From the NCBI GenBank assembly GCA_023511295.1, contig JAIMBT010000022.1, positions 1 to 64,000 of the forward strand: 64,000 bases of DNA. Direction: 5' to 3'. Below the pieces are notes generated by a model that worked only from the letters and a program-made list of their open reading frames with translations, did not search any database and had not been told where the DNA came from. This document shows positions 51,026 to 60,749 of the stretch, piece by piece. Position 1 is the stretch's first letter. The number at the start of each line of letters is the position of its first letter. The DNA is from Alicyclobacillus sp. GTDB taxonomy: Bacteria; Bacillota; Bacilli; Alicyclobacillales; Alicyclobacillaceae. A program made the position numbers and the translations under genes.

Positions 51026-53485
51026 ATGGCGTATGATGGAGAACCCATTTGGCACGCGGTTCAGTCGCCTGTTGAAGCAAAGACGCGCGGGCGAATTTGG
51101 CGGGCAAGGTCACGCACCACCCTTCGCACCGTCTTGCTGATGGCAGTGGGCGTCTTGCTCGGTCGTGCCACCATCGTGCACAACATTGCCCCCTTCGCGT
51201 TGGCGTATTTCGTCATGGTCACCGAACTGGGCGGCAAACGCCAGCGGTTAACTGCGTGGGCAGCTTTGATTGGATCCTTCTGGCAAGGGGGTCTCCCGGA
51301 TGCCGGGGTGGTTGCTGTGGAATTCGCTGTCTATCTGGGGCTGCGGACGGCGTTCTTTCGCCGTCGGTCGCTCGATCTGCACTGGGTTCCCTTCATCGGC
51401 GGAACCATCGACGTCGCCGTTCGCCTGGCGGTCGTCGGGTCGGTCTGGACACGGTACGACGTGTGGATGGCACTGGCCGAGGGTGCGTTGGTCACCATCC
51501 TGGCGCTGGTGTTCATTCAGTCACTGCCGCTCATCCTCGGCCGCGAACGCGCGCGCACCCTTCGGCATGAAGAGTTGATGAGCCTCACCATCCTAGCCGG
51601 TTCGGTGGTGAGTGGCCTGTCCGGGATATCGGTGCACGCCGTGGTGCCGATGAACGTGTTGATTGATTGGTTGGTGTTGTTGCTCGCTGCAGCGGGGGGC
51701 GCCGGTGTGGGCGCTGCCTCCGCTGTAACCCTCGGCGTTCTCGCGGTGTTGACAGGTGGTATGACCATCTCCGGTGTTGCCGTGCTCGGCTTTGCTGGAC
51801 TGCTTGGCGGACTGCTGCGGGAGGCGCGGCGTTTTTGGGTGGCCATCGCGTTCTTGCTGAGCCTCATCCTCCTGTCCGCAGGGATGGAAACGTCCTGGGC
51901 GACGGCTTGGCCGACCTGGGCGGCGGCTGGGATTGCCAGTCTTCTGTTCCTGTTGACGCCGAAGTCTGTGCGCTCCGAACTTGCCGCGTACATGCCGGGG
52001 ACGCTCGAGCACCACTTGTCCGAGCAGGCGCGCGTCCGGAGGGTGAGAACGCTACTGTCGGAACGCATTGCGGACCTCGGATCTGTTTTTGACGAGCTCT
52101 CTCGCACCTTTGCGGATACGGTCGACAGTCCCTTGCTGTCCGCGCAGCAGTTGCTGGACCACACGGTCGCTTCTGCGGCAACGCGCGTCTGTACGGGTTG
52201 CGCGCTGCGGTCCAAGTGCTGGGACAAAGAGAGCTACTCCACGTACCAGGCCATCACGCACACCGTGGAGCGGCTGGAGGCTGGGCGCGGTACCAATGTC
52301 CTCCCATCACCTGACCTGAAAGACCGGTGCATCCGGGTGGACGCGATGATGCACACCCTGCGCTACCAGTTGGAGATCACAGATCGCGATGCGAAGTGGA
52401 TGGACAAGCTCCGGGAACAGCGCGGACTCGTCTGCGCACAGTTGGGTGGCGTGGCGAACGTCATCCGGTCCGTGGCGCAGGAATTGGAGCGGGGCAACGC
52501 GTCCTCGATGGCCGGCGAGGAGCAGATCCTGGCTGCGCTCGAACAGCTCGGGCTGTATGTGGACCACGTGCACATCGTCAGTTTGGACCCCGGGCGAGTC
52601 GAGGTGGAAGTGACGCAGCCCTCCAAGGGGGCGTACGAGAACTCGGTTCGGATGATTGCCCCCCTGCTCTCTGGCGTGGTCGGAGAGCACATTACGGTTC
52701 GGCATGACGGTCCACTCCCGGAATCCGGCCCGTGTACCAGCGTATTCACGTCGGCTCGCCTGTTCGACGTCCAAACGGCAGTGGCGACGGTGGCGCGAGA
52801 CGGCCGAACCATCTCCGGCGACTCATACACCAGTTCGGACCTGGGCAACGGCCGCTTTGCGGTCGTCGTGAGCGACGGAATGGGCAACGGGGAGCGGGCG
52901 CGGAGCGAGTCCCGCGCAGCAGTGGAACTCCTGAAGAAGTTGATGAAAGCGGGCTTTGACGAACAGCTCGCCATCCAGACGGTCAACTCGACGCTGTTGC
53001 TGCGTAGTCGCGAGGAGATCTTCACGACGCTTGATCTCGCGCTCATCGACCTCTACTCCGCTCGCGCTCAACTGTTGAAGGTTGGGTCGGCTCCGAGTTT
53101 CGTGCGGCACGATAAGTCGGTTCGGACCATCCGCGGCGCCAACGTACCCATCGGCATCCTGCAGGACATCGAGGTGCAGTCGATTCACGAGCAGTTTCGC
53201 CATGGTGACCTGCTGATCTTGATGTCCGACGGCGTCTACGACGCGCCGCAACAGGTGCCGGACAAGGACGAGTGGTTCCGCCGGCAGATTGCCAGGCTGG
53301 AGACGGATGACCCGCAGGCGGTCGCGGACACGTTGCTCGAGTCTGCCATCCGCTTGAACAACGGTGAAATCCGCGACGACATGACGGTGGTCGCCGCACG
53401 TATCTGCAATCGCCAGCCGGAATGGGCGTCCATCAAGCTTCCGGGTATCACCGGCATCCGCAGCCGCCGGAAGCGCGGTGCGTAG
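51026..53485 (+). CDS. spoIIE: Stage II sporulation protein E (PP2C phosphatase)
   Basis: This 819-residue membrane phosphatase dephosphorylates SpoIIAA-P and so activates sigma-F in the forespore; it also acts at the asymmetric septum with FtsZ. ATG 51026 follows GGGAGGG. Residues 30-320 contain about ten membrane helices. A central domain has a cysteine pair (CTGCALRSKCW). The PP2C domain starts near residue 590, with ARDGRTISGDSYTSSDLGNGRFAVVVSDGMGNGERARSES, FTTLDLALIDLYSA, GDLLILMSDGVYDAP and RDDMTVVAARI supplying the metal-binding Asp residues. Its promoter shows the Spo0A-type spacer. Confidence 0.97.
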   Translation: MAYDGEPIWHAVQSPVEAKTRGRIWRARSRTTLRTVLLMAVGVLLGRATIVHNIAPFALAYFVMVTELGGKRQRLTAWAALIGSFWQGGLPDAGVVAVEFAVYLGLRTAFFRRRSLDLHWVPFIGGTIDVAVRLAVVGSVWTRYDVWMALAEGALVTILALVFIQSLPLILGRERARTLRHEELMSLTILAGSVVSGLSGISVHAVVPMNVLIDWLVLLLAAAGGAGVGAASAVTLGVLAVLTGGMTISGVAVLGFAGLLGGLLREARRFWVAIAFLLSLILLSAGMETSWATAWPTWAAAGIASLLFLLTPKSVRSELAAYMPGTLEHHLSEQARVRRVRTLLSERIADLGSVFDELSRTFADTVDSPLLSAQQLLDHTVASAATRVCTGCALRSKCWDKESYSTYQAITHTVERLEAGRGTNVLPSPDLKDRCIRVDAMMHTLRYQLEITDRDAKWMDKLREQRGLVCAQLGGVANVIRSVAQELERGNASSMAGEEQILAALEQLGLYVDHVHIVSLDPGRVEVEVTQPSKGAYENSVRMIAPLLSGVVGEHITVRHDGPLPESGPCTSVFTSARLFDVQTAVATVARDGRTISGDSYTSSDLGNGRFAVVVSDGMGNGERARSESRAAVELLKKLMKAGFDEQLAIQTVNSTLLLRSREEIFTTLDLALIDLYSARAQLLKVGSAPSFVRHDKSVRTIRGANVPIGILQDIEVQSIHEQFRHGDLLILMSDGVYDAPQQVPDKDEWFRRQIARLETDDPQAVADTLLESAIRLNNGEIRDDMTVVAARICNRQPEWASIKLPGITGIRSRRKRGA

Positions 53486-53528
53486 GGTCACTAGGTCTGC
53501 GGACGCCCCCGAGCAATCGCTTGCGAGA

Positions 53529-53558
53529 GAATGAATTCCGCCCAGTCGGTCCATACTG
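53529..53558 (+). promoter_or_regulatory. Forespore-type promoter before yabS-yabT
   Basis: GAATG, exactly 18 bases, then CATACTG fits GHATR-N18-CATNHTA with one mismatch at the last base. Bacillus yabT is a sigma-F gene. Distance to yabS is about 90 bases. Confidence 0.6.
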
Positions 53559-53647
53559 CTACTACTTTGGAAATCCGTGAGGTTGGGTACAGTCGTTGGG
53601 CTGTCCGCTTCCGGATTTTCGCGCTGTATCGATAGGGGGCGGAACAA

Positions 53648-54427
53648 GTGGCAGAGCGGCCAGCTACGGATAAGCAGGCAACCATCCGGCAGATTTTGGT
53701 GATTACCGATGGCTTCTCGAACGTCGGCGAAGACCCGGTGGCGGTGGCGCAGGAGGCGCGGCGCAAGGGGATTGTTGTCAACGTGATCGGCGTGGTGGAC
53801 GGGGGTGACCTGGGCCGCCAGGGCAAGCAGGAGGCACTGTCAATCGCCGATGCAGGGGGCGGGATGTGTCGCGTCGTTCAACCATCTGACCTCTCGGCAA
53901 CGGCCCAGATGATGACGCATCAGACGATGCAGATGACGCTGCAACAGGTGGTCGGTCGGGAACTGATGCAGGCGATGGGCAAGCAGGTGGAGGATTTGCC
54001 GCCAGATGACCGGGCGCGCGTGGCACAAGTGGTTGACAAGCTGGAGGACGTCCTGCGTTTGGAACTGGTGGCGGCCGTCGACACCAGTGCCAGCATGCGC
54101 GACAAGATGCCCATGGTGCGTGAGGCGTTGCGAGACCTCTCCCTCTCGCTGCAGGCTCGGGAGGGCACGTCGATGGTCGCCATCGTGCGGTTCCCTGGTA
54201 CGACCGACGACGCTCCGTTTGAAGTTGTGAGCGACTTCTCACCAGAGCTCGATCTCGGTCCCTTGGAGCGGATCTTTGTCGCTCGCGGTGGGACCCCCAC
54301 GGGGCCCGCTCTTCGCGCATCCATCGAGCTGTTCGATGGGCTTGCCAAGCGGGCCCGGCCAGGCACGGGCGTTGCAGGACCAGAGAGCGACCTCCCGGAC
54401 CTTCGCCGCGACGGTACCGCCCCCTGA
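53648..54427 (+). CDS. yabS: vWA-domain protein YabS
   Basis: This 259-residue soluble protein begins at GTG 53648 with AGGGGGCGG upstream. Two von Willebrand A-like halves are visible: RQILVITDGFSNVGEDPVAVAQEARRKGIVVNVIGVVD in the first and RLELVAAVDTSASMRDKMPMVREAL in the second, the latter with the MIDAS-like DTSAS. ARGGTPTGPALRASIEL supplies the conserved Thr/Gly turn. Bacillus YabS sits next to YabT at the same place. The target is unknown. The C-terminal 20 residues are low-complexity. Confidence 0.9.
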   Translation: MAERPATDKQATIRQILVITDGFSNVGEDPVAVAQEARRKGIVVNVIGVVDGGDLGRQGKQEALSIADAGGGMCRVVQPSDLSATAQMMTHQTMQMTLQQVVGRELMQAMGKQVEDLPPDDRARVAQVVDKLEDVLRLELVAAVDTSASMRDKMPMVREALRDLSLSLQAREGTSMVAIVRFPGTTDDAPFEVVSDFSPELDLGPLERIFVARGGTPTGPALRASIELFDGLAKRARPGTGVAGPESDLPDLRRDGTAP

Positions 54428-54484
54428 CTCGGGTGCGGGGCGGTGCGCGCTCGCGAGATGCGTCGAGGCAGGGGGTGAGGCAGG

Positions 54485-55495
54485 ATGCAACCGGGGACGG
54501 AACTGAGCGGCAGGTGGTCGGGTATCCGCTTGGTCGTGGAGGCGTGTTTGGGGCGCGGCGCGAACGGTGCCGTTTATCTGGTACGAACCTCCTCCGGCCG
54601 AGCCGCCCTCAAGGTGTGCAACACGAGCGCGGACGCTGCATTGGAATGGGCCGTGTTGACGGAGGTACACGGCGCGGGCGTCGATGCATTCCCCAAACCG
54701 ATCGCGATGGACGACGGGCCCACAGAGGCCCCCTTTTTCTACGTGATGGAATGGATTGACGGGATCTCGCTGCGCCGCGTGGCAGAGCGCGGTCAGTGGT
54801 CTGTCCTACAGGCGGCCGTTGCGCACATCGTCGAAACCTTGACTGCACTTCATGGGGTGGGAAAAGCGTTTTGCGACGTGAAGCCGGAGAACATCCTGGT
54901 CACAGCTCCGGACGGACACCGCGTGCGGTTCGTAGATGTGGGCGGTGTGACGCCGTTCGGAAGGTCGGTGCGGCAGTTTACGCCGCAGACAGATCGGGCA
55001 TACTTCGGCCTCGGCTCGCGGAAAGCGGAGCCGGCGTACGACCTGTTCGCGCTGGTTCTTGCGTTGCTCTCGCTCCGCGCGGGTTCGCCACCAGCCGATT
55101 TGGTGGCGGCGGACACGGAGGCCCGGCGGCGATGGCTGACTCGGGAACTGTCACGGTTCCCCATTCCGTCCGCCCGCACGGTGATGGCACAGGTGCTGGA
55201 CGGTCGCATCACGGACATGCGCGCCTTTCGGGCAGCCTGGCTGTGCCTGCCGCCGCAACCGGTGCACCGGCGCCAGTCGCCCAGTCGCAAAGGAGGGGGA
55301 ACGGCAAACGCTGTGCCCCACCAACCGGCTGGCCCGAACAGGACGGCCGCAGCGCCGCACAGCCGAGGCAACGCGTCTGCGAGAACCCGGAAGCTGCGGT
55401 CGAGCCAGTGGGATTGGACGGAGTGGTTGATGTGGCTGACCGTCGCAAGTGCGGTCGGCGTATCTGTGGTCGCCTGGTTGATAGTTCTCCAATGA
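54485..55495 (+). CDS. yabT: Hanks-type Ser/Thr kinase YabT
   Basis: This 336-residue kinase has one C-terminal membrane helix (WLMWLTVASAVGVSVVAWLIVLQ). ATG 54485 follows GGGGTGAGGC. Kinase parts are the Gly loop LGRGANGAVYLV, AALKVCN with the ATP-binding Lys, the catalytic loop FCDVKPENILV in place of HRDxKxxN, and FVDVGG in place of DFG. A stretch rich in Arg, Ser and Pro precedes the membrane segment and could bind DNA. In Bacillus YabT is a forespore kinase that is activated by DNA and phosphorylates RecA. Confidence 0.93.
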   Translation: MQPGTELSGRWSGIRLVVEACLGRGANGAVYLVRTSSGRAALKVCNTSADAALEWAVLTEVHGAGVDAFPKPIAMDDGPTEAPFFYVMEWIDGISLRRVAERGQWSVLQAAVAHIVETLTALHGVGKAFCDVKPENILVTAPDGHRVRFVDVGGVTPFGRSVRQFTPQTDRAYFGLGSRKAEPAYDLFALVLALLSLRAGSPPADLVAADTEARRRWLTRELSRFPIPSARTVMAQVLDGRITDMRAFRAAWLCLPPQPVHRRQSPSRKGGGTANAVPHQPAGPNRTAAAPHSRGNASARTRKLRSSQWDWTEWLMWLTVASAVGVSVVAWLIVLQ

Positions 55496-55587
55496 CCCGC
55501 GGAATCCATCGACGGACGGTGCATCCCCTCGCCCCCTCGTGGTAGGATGAAAGAATCAGCTTCGTGAGCAGGGGAGAGGTGTGCCCG

Positions 55588-57093
55588 TTGCATGACGTCC
55601 GGCGTACAGTGTCCGAATTCCTCGACGCACACGCCCTCTGGCCGACGCAGGATGGCCCCATCCACTGGTTTGTGGCCTACTCTGGCGGCGTCGATTCCAC
55701 TGTGCTGCTTCACGTATTGCGCGACCTGGTGGCCGCTCGAGGCGGGCAGCTTACGGCGGTGCATGTGGAACACGGCCTGCGTGCTCGTTCCACAGCGGAT
55801 GCGGCGTTTGTTCAGCAGGTCTGCCGCGAGGCGGACATCCCGCTCGTCGTCCGGTCTGTACGCGTGACCGATATTCCTCGGAGCGAGTCGGGCGGAGTGG
55901 AGGCGGACGCACGCCGCTTGCGCTACGATGCGCTCGCCGACGTTGCGACGTCGCAGGCGGAAGGCGCACAGCCGGTCGTCTTTCTCGGGCACCACGCCGA
56001 TGACCAGGTCGAGACCGTTTTGCTTCGCTTCTTGCGCGGCACATCGTTGACGGGGTTGGCCGGGATTCGGCCTGTGCGGGAGTGGCGCAGAACGCTCTGG
56101 GCACGGCCCTTGCTGTCGTTGGAAAAACGAGCGCTGGTGTCGGCTGCGGAAGCGGCCGGTTGGGCGTATGTCGAGGACGAATCCAACGAGATGCAGGTGT
56201 TCGCTCGGAACTTTTTGCGCCACCGGGTAATCCCAGAACTGCGCCGCCTTCAGCCAGAGCTGGCGCGGGTGGTCGGCCGCGCCGCTGCCTTGGCGCAAGC
56301 GGAAGACCGGTGGCTGGACGAGCAGGCAGAGCGGCTGTATCGCGCATGTGCGGTGCAAAGGGGCAGGGGGACGTGGGAGATTCAGTGTCATCTGCTGGCG
56401 GCCGCCCCGCTTCCTTTACAGCGGCGGGCGATTAAACTACTATTGAATTGTTTACCGTCGACCGGTTGGACGTTTGACCATGTCGAAAGCATCCTCCACC
56501 TTTGCACGTACGGCGGACCTTCTGCTGAGCTGCATCTACCGCATGGGACACGTGCTCGGCGGGTGTATGAAACGCTCGTACTCACGGTCGACTCCGGGCG
56601 GGGGGAAAGCGCTCGAGCCGAAGTGCGGCCTGCCCCGCCGCGGTCGTGGGACCCGGCTGTGGAGCGAGCGGTTGATTGGGAGAGCCCGGTCGGGGGGGCG
56701 TGGCGTTTCACGTCCCGGGTGTGTTGCGGCGCAGCATCCGCTGCAGACGCAGGGCGACCTTTTGACAGACCGTTTCCTGCCACGCTCCATACGGCTGTTT
56801 TCCCTTTCCCAGTTCAATTCGTCATCCGCCCGGCACAGCCCGGGGAGCGGGTGGAGTTGTTGGGATTGAACGGATCGAAAAAGGTGCAGGATATCTTCGT
56901 CGACCACAAGGTGCCGCGTGGTGTACGCCCAGGGTATCCGTGCCTGTTCGTCGGAGATGACCTGGTTTGGGTCCCGGGCCTTGCACGAAGCCGGCGCCAC
57001 TGCCTGGTGGGCGACGAGGCCGAGTGGCTGGAAATCGCGGCGGTCGAGACGCCTCCGTACGACACATTTCATACGGGCATCGACGTAAGATAG
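55588..57093 (+). CDS. tilS: tRNA(Ile)-lysidine synthase
   Basis: This 501-residue enzyme converts C34 of tRNA-Ile(CAT) to lysidine so it reads AUA. TTG 55588 follows GGGGAGAGG at eight bases; GTG 55564 is in frame. The PP-loop is AYSGGVDSTVLLHVL (residues about 30-44). HVEHGLRARSTADAAFV, FLGHHADDQVETVLLRFLRGTSLTGLAGI and the EDESN region are typical. The C-terminal domain (RPAQPGERVELLGLNGSKKVQDIFVDHKVPR) is the TilS-C tRNA-recognition part. Between yabT and hpt as in Bacillus. Confidence 0.95.
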   Translation: MHDVRRTVSEFLDAHALWPTQDGPIHWFVAYSGGVDSTVLLHVLRDLVAARGGQLTAVHVEHGLRARSTADAAFVQQVCREADIPLVVRSVRVTDIPRSESGGVEADARRLRYDALADVATSQAEGAQPVVFLGHHADDQVETVLLRFLRGTSLTGLAGIRPVREWRRTLWARPLLSLEKRALVSAAEAAGWAYVEDESNEMQVFARNFLRHRVIPELRRLQPELARVVGRAAALAQAEDRWLDEQAERLYRACAVQRGRGTWEIQCHLLAAAPLPLQRRAIKLLLNCLPSTGWTFDHVESILHLCTYGGPSAELHLPHGTRARRVYETLVLTVDSGRGESARAEVRPAPPRSWDPAVERAVDWESPVGGAWRFTSRVCCGAASAADAGRPFDRPFPATLHTAVFPFPVQFVIRPAQPGERVELLGLNGSKKVQDIFVDHKVPRGVRPGYPCLFVGDDLVWVPGLARSRRHCLVGDEAEWLEIAAVETPPYDTFHTGIDVR

Positions 57094-57119
57094 AATCAGG
57101 CGATACAGAGGAGGCCACC

Positions 57120-57659
57120 ATGCATCCAGATCTCGAGCAGGTGTTGTTTACGGAGGACCAATTGATGGCGGAAATCCGCGCCTTGGGTGCGCGGCTGTCT
57201 GCGGATTACGCGGGGCGCAATCCGCTGTTCGTGTGCGTGCTGAAAGGCGCCGTGATGTTCATGACGGACCTCGTGAAGCACGTCACGGTGCCACTCGAGA
57301 TGGACTTCATCGCCATTTCGAGCTACGGCGCCTCGTCGAAATCATCCGGTGTGGTGCGGATCTTGAAAGACTTGGACCGACCGGTGGAGGGCCGGGACAT
57401 CGTCATCGTCGAGGATATCGTCGACACCGGACTGACGCTGGCGTATTTAAAGGAGAGCCTGCAACATCGCCGTGCCCAGTCCGTGCGCGTGGTCACGCTG
57501 TTTGACAAACCGGAGGGCCGCAAGGTGGACATTCAACCGGATTACGCCTGTTTTCAAGTGCCGAACGCCTTCATCGTCGGGTATGGATTGGACTACGCGG
57601 AACGCTACCGGAACCTGCCGTTTGTCGGCATCCTCAAGCCATCCGTGTATATTGGATGA
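57120..57659 (+). CDS. hpt: Hypoxanthine phosphoribosyltransferase
   Basis: This 179-residue enzyme salvages hypoxanthine and guanine with PRPP. ATG 57120 follows GAGGAGGCC. Conserved parts are FVCVLKGAVMFMTDLVKH, MDFIAISSYG, the PRPP loop VIVEDIVDTGLTLAYL and KPDYACF-like DIQPDYACFQVPNAFIVGYGLDY with YRNLPFVGIL. In Bacillus it lies between tilS and ftsH and is part of their operon. Confidence 0.97.
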   Translation: MHPDLEQVLFTEDQLMAEIRALGARLSADYAGRNPLFVCVLKGAVMFMTDLVKHVTVPLEMDFIAISSYGASSKSSGVVRILKDLDRPVEGRDIVIVEDIVDTGLTLAYLKESLQHRRAQSVRVVTLFDKPEGRKVDIQPDYACFQVPNAFIVGYGLDYAERYRNLPFVGILKPSVYIG

Positions 57660-57681
57660 ACGCCCGGGTTGCTGGTACAAT
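57652..57681 (+). promoter_or_regulatory. Sigma-A promoter of ftsH
   Basis: TTGGAT, 18 bases, then TACAAT with an extended TGG before it. It overlaps the hpt stop and lies 30 bases before ftsH. Confidence 0.55.
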
Positions 57682-57711
57682 GATGCTGCCACACCCGAGA
57701 GGAGGTAAGGC

Positions 57712-59514
57712 ATGAACAGGTTTTACCGCAACATTGTGTTCTACGTCCTGATTTTGCTGGCGATTGTCGGCGTCGTCAATTACATAACGAACCAGGGACA
57801 CGGGACGTCTGAGATGTCCTATTCGACGTTTGTTCAGGACGTGAAAGATCACGATGTGAAGTCAGCGGTGATCACGCCGGACGGTCTGACTGCGGACATC
57901 AGCGGCGTATTGAACGATGGTTCTCCCTATACCACGCGCGCGCTGCTGGACCACAACATTTCAGACTTCCTGACCAACAACGGCGTGAATGTGACCAACG
58001 AGCAGCAGCCGAGAGGTTCCATCTGGATTCAGTTCCTGGAATCCGTGGTGCCGTTTATCTTCATATTCATTCTGATGTTCTTCCTGTTCAACCAGGCACA
58101 GGGCGGCGGCAACCGGGTGATGAACTTCGGGAAGAGCCGCGCGAGGTTGTACTCGGAGGAGAAACGGAAGGTCACGTTCCGGGACGTCGCCGGAGCGGAC
58201 GAGGAGAAGCAGGAATTGGAGGAAATTGTCGAGTTCCTCAAAGACCCCAAGCGATTCTCGGCGCTCGGCGCACGTATCCCAAAGGGCGTTCTGCTCGTCG
58301 GGCCGCCGGGTACCGGTAAGACGCTGCTCGCCCGCGCTGTCGCAGGTGAGGCCGGTGTTCCGTTCTTCAGCATCAGTGGGTCGGACTTCGTCGAGATGTT
58401 CGTCGGTGTCGGTGCATCCCGCGTCCGCGACCTGTTCGAGAACGCCAAGAAGAACGCGCCGTGCATCATCTTTATTGACGAGATTGACGCGGTCGGACGC
58501 CACCGCGGTGCCGGTCTCGGCGGCGGGCACGACGAGCGGGAGCAGACGCTGAACCAGCTGTTGGTCGAGATGGACGGTTTCTCGGCCAATGAAGGAATCA
58601 TCATCATTGCGGCGACCAACCGCCCAGATATCCTAGATCCGGCCCTGTTGCGGCCGGGACGGATGGACCGGCAGATCATCGTGAACCGTCCGGACGTCAA
58701 GGGCCGCGAGGAGATTTTGAAGGTCCACGCGCGCAACAAGCCACTGTCTCCGGATGTCCGGCTTGACGTGCTGGCGAAGCGCACGCCAGGGTTCACCGGT
58801 GCAGACTTGGAGAACGTGATGAACGAGGCAGCGTTGCTGGCGGCACGCCGAAACGCTTCGCAGATTGAACCGCGCGATGTCGACGAAGCGATTGACCGGG
58901 TGATGGCCGGGCCGGAGAAGCGGAGTCGGGTCATGTCTGAACACGAGCGGAAGCTGGTCGCCTACCACGAGTCCGGCCACGCTGTGGTGGGGTACTTCCT
59001 CCAGAATGCCGACACCGTGCACAAGGTCACCATCATCCCGCGCGGAATGGCGGGCGGGTACACCATCACCCTGCCGAAGGAAGACCGGTACTTCATGACG
59101 CGGCAGGAGATGCTGGACCGCATCTGTGGGCTGCTCGGCGGACGGGTTGCGGAAGAAATTGTGCTGGGGGAAGTCAGCACCGGCGCCTCGAACGACCTCG
59201 AGCGTGTGACGGGTATCGCGCGGCAGATGGTGACGGAGTACGGCATGAGCGAAAAGCTCGGTCCGATGCAGTTTGGCAACCGCTCCGGCGGCGGGCAGGT
59301 GTTCCTCGGGCGCGACCTGTCGCTCGAGCCGAACTACAGTGACAAGGTCGCATACGAGATTGACGAAGAGATGAAGCGTATCGTCGAGTCATGCCATCAG
59401 CGCACCCACGACATCCTGACGAAGCGGCGCGATAAACTAGAAGGATTAGCGCAGTTGCTGCTCGAAAAAGAAACGGTGGATGAGGAAGAGATCCGCCAGG
59501 TCATGGAGAGCTAG
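57712..59514 (+). CDS. ftsH: ATP-dependent zinc metalloprotease FtsH
   Basis: This 600-residue membrane-bound AAA protease degrades misfolded and regulatory proteins; in Bacillus it also supports sporulation by removing Spo0E. ATG 57712 follows GAGGTAAGG. Membrane helices lie at about 6-23 and 104-124 with an external domain between. Walker A GPPGTGKT is at 197-204, Walker B is [15 protein letters not shown], the SRH follows, and the zinc site HESGH is at 419-423 with a later Asp/Glu ligand. The C-terminal helix is coiled-coil-like. Confidence 0.98.
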   Translation: MNRFYRNIVFYVLILLAIVGVVNYITNQGHGTSEMSYSTFVQDVKDHDVKSAVITPDGLTADISGVLNDGSPYTTRALLDHNISDFLTNNGVNVTNEQQPRGSIWIQFLESVVPFIFIFILMFFLFNQAQGGGNRVMNFGKSRARLYSEEKRKVTFRDVAGADEEKQELEEIVEFLKDPKRFSALGARIPKGVLLVGPPGTGKTLLARAVAGEAGVPFFSISGSDFVEMFVGVGASRVRDLFENAKKNAPCIIFIDEIDAVGRHRGAGLGGGHDEREQTLNQLLVEMDGFSANEGIIIIAATNRPDILDPALLRPGRMDRQIIVNRPDVKGREEILKVHARNKPLSPDVRLDVLAKRTPGFTGADLENVMNEAALLAARRNASQIEPRDVDEAIDRVMAGPEKRSRVMSEHERKLVAYHESGHAVVGYFLQNADTVHKVTIIPRGMAGGYTITLPKEDRYFMTRQEMLDRICGLLGGRVAEEIVLGEVSTGASNDLERVTGIARQMVTEYGMSEKLGPMQFGNRSGGGQVFLGRDLSLEPNYSDKVAYEIDEEMKRIVESCHQRTHDILTKRRDKLEGLAQLLLEKETVDEEEIRQVMES

Positions 59515-59534
59515 CAGGTGACAGCGCCCCTTGG

Positions 59535-59570
59535 AGCCCCCTGAGTCCCTCCGGACTCTGGGGGCTTTTT
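59535..59570 (+). terminator. Rho-independent terminator of ftsH
   Basis: AGCCCCCTGAGTC and GACTCTGGGGGCT pair around CCTCCG, ending in five T residues. Confidence 0.93.
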
Positions 59571-59598
59571 CAACCGGACATCTCGGGAGGGATCTTGC

Positions 59599-60678
59599 TT
59601 GCGGTGGGTCTCACTCCGCACCATTCAGCCGAACCGCGTGTTGGCTCAGTCCGTCCTGGACGAACGAGGCAGGGTGCTGCTGGCCCGCGGCATTACATTG
59701 ACCCCCTCGCTGATTGCCAAGCTCCGCTCCATCGGCGTTGGCTCTGTCAGCATTGAAGACGAGGCGACAGCGGACTTGGTCGGCCAGTCGTTCGTCGACA
59801 ACGAGCTCCGGCAAGCCATGTTGGAGGCAACCTACCAAGTTCTCCACGAGACAATGAACGGCACGTATTCGAAGATGGTCCGGCCGCCGCGGCTGCGCCA
59901 AAGGCTGCAGCCGCTGGTGCTGGACGTGATTGACAACTTGAGACGGCAAGAAGGTGCGAGTGAACACTTTGGGAATGTTTATCTGTCTGATGGAGAGCTC
60001 TACCACCACTCTGTGAACGTGACGTTGTTTGCACTCGCGGTGGCTTTGGGCCTCGGGCTGACCGAGTCGCAGATGGTTGATCTCGGTATCGGCATGCTCC
60101 TGCACGATATCGGCAAGTTGAAGATTCCGGAACCGATTTTGAAAAAACCGGGTAAACTGACGCCGGAGGAGTACAGCCTCATGAAGCTGCACACCTCGTA
60201 TGGATACGAAGTTCTGCGCCAGTCACCCGATTTGAGCGCCACGTCCGCACTCGTGTCGCTGCAGCACCACGAGCGGATGGACGGATCGGGGTATCCGCGG
60301 GGGTTGGCCGGCGACGAGATCCACCTCTTTGGAAGAATTGCTGGCGTCGTCGACGTGTATGAGGCCCTCACGGCGAACCGGGTGTACCGTCCCGCACATC
60401 TGCCGCACGAGGCGGTCGAAGTGCTGTTCGGGGGTGGCGGGACGCAGTTCGATGTGAACGTCGTCGACGCGTTTCTACGCACGGTCGCCATCTATCCGGT
60501 GGGGATGACGCTGGTCCTGTCAGGGGGCTATCGAGCGGTGGTGGTTCGTTCGCCGCGGATGCGGACACAGCGGCCGGTGGTGCGCGTGATTGAGGACGCT
60601 GCTGGCCATCCGGTCACGCCGTGGGAGGTTGACTTGTCCCAGGACCTGACGACCCAAATCATCGGTTGCGAATCATAG
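59599..60678 (+). CDS. HD-GYP domain cyclic-di-GMP phosphodiesterase
   Basis: The product is 359 residues. TTG 59599 follows GGGAGGGA. An N-terminal DUF3391-like part (LAQSVLDERGRVLLARGITLTPSLIAKLRSIGV) precedes the HD-GYP domain: YHHSVNVTLFALAVALGLGL, LLHDIGKLKIPEPIL (HD at 169-170), HHERMDGSGYP (GYP at 231-233) and VVDVYEALTANRVYR. All metal and GYP residues seem intact, so c-di-GMP hydrolysis is expected. Bacillus has coaX at this place, between ftsH and hslO. No diguanylate cyclase is in the window. Confidence 0.93.
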   Translation: MRWVSLRTIQPNRVLAQSVLDERGRVLLARGITLTPSLIAKLRSIGVGSVSIEDEATADLVGQSFVDNELRQAMLEATYQVLHETMNGTYSKMVRPPRLRQRLQPLVLDVIDNLRRQEGASEHFGNVYLSDGELYHHSVNVTLFALAVALGLGLTESQMVDLGIGMLLHDIGKLKIPEPILKKPGKLTPEEYSLMKLHTSYGYEVLRQSPDLSATSALVSLQHHERMDGSGYPRGLAGDEIHLFGRIAGVVDVYEALTANRVYRPAHLPHEAVEVLFGGGGTQFDVNVVDAFLRTVAIYPVGMTLVLSGGYRAVVVRSPRMRTQRPVVRVIEDAAGHPVTPWEVDLSQDLTTQIIGCES

Positions 60679-60749
60679 GGAACCCAAACGCGTGTACGCC
60701 CTCTGATATCGTGCGATGACAAACAACGGATGCAGGGAGGGTGATACCC

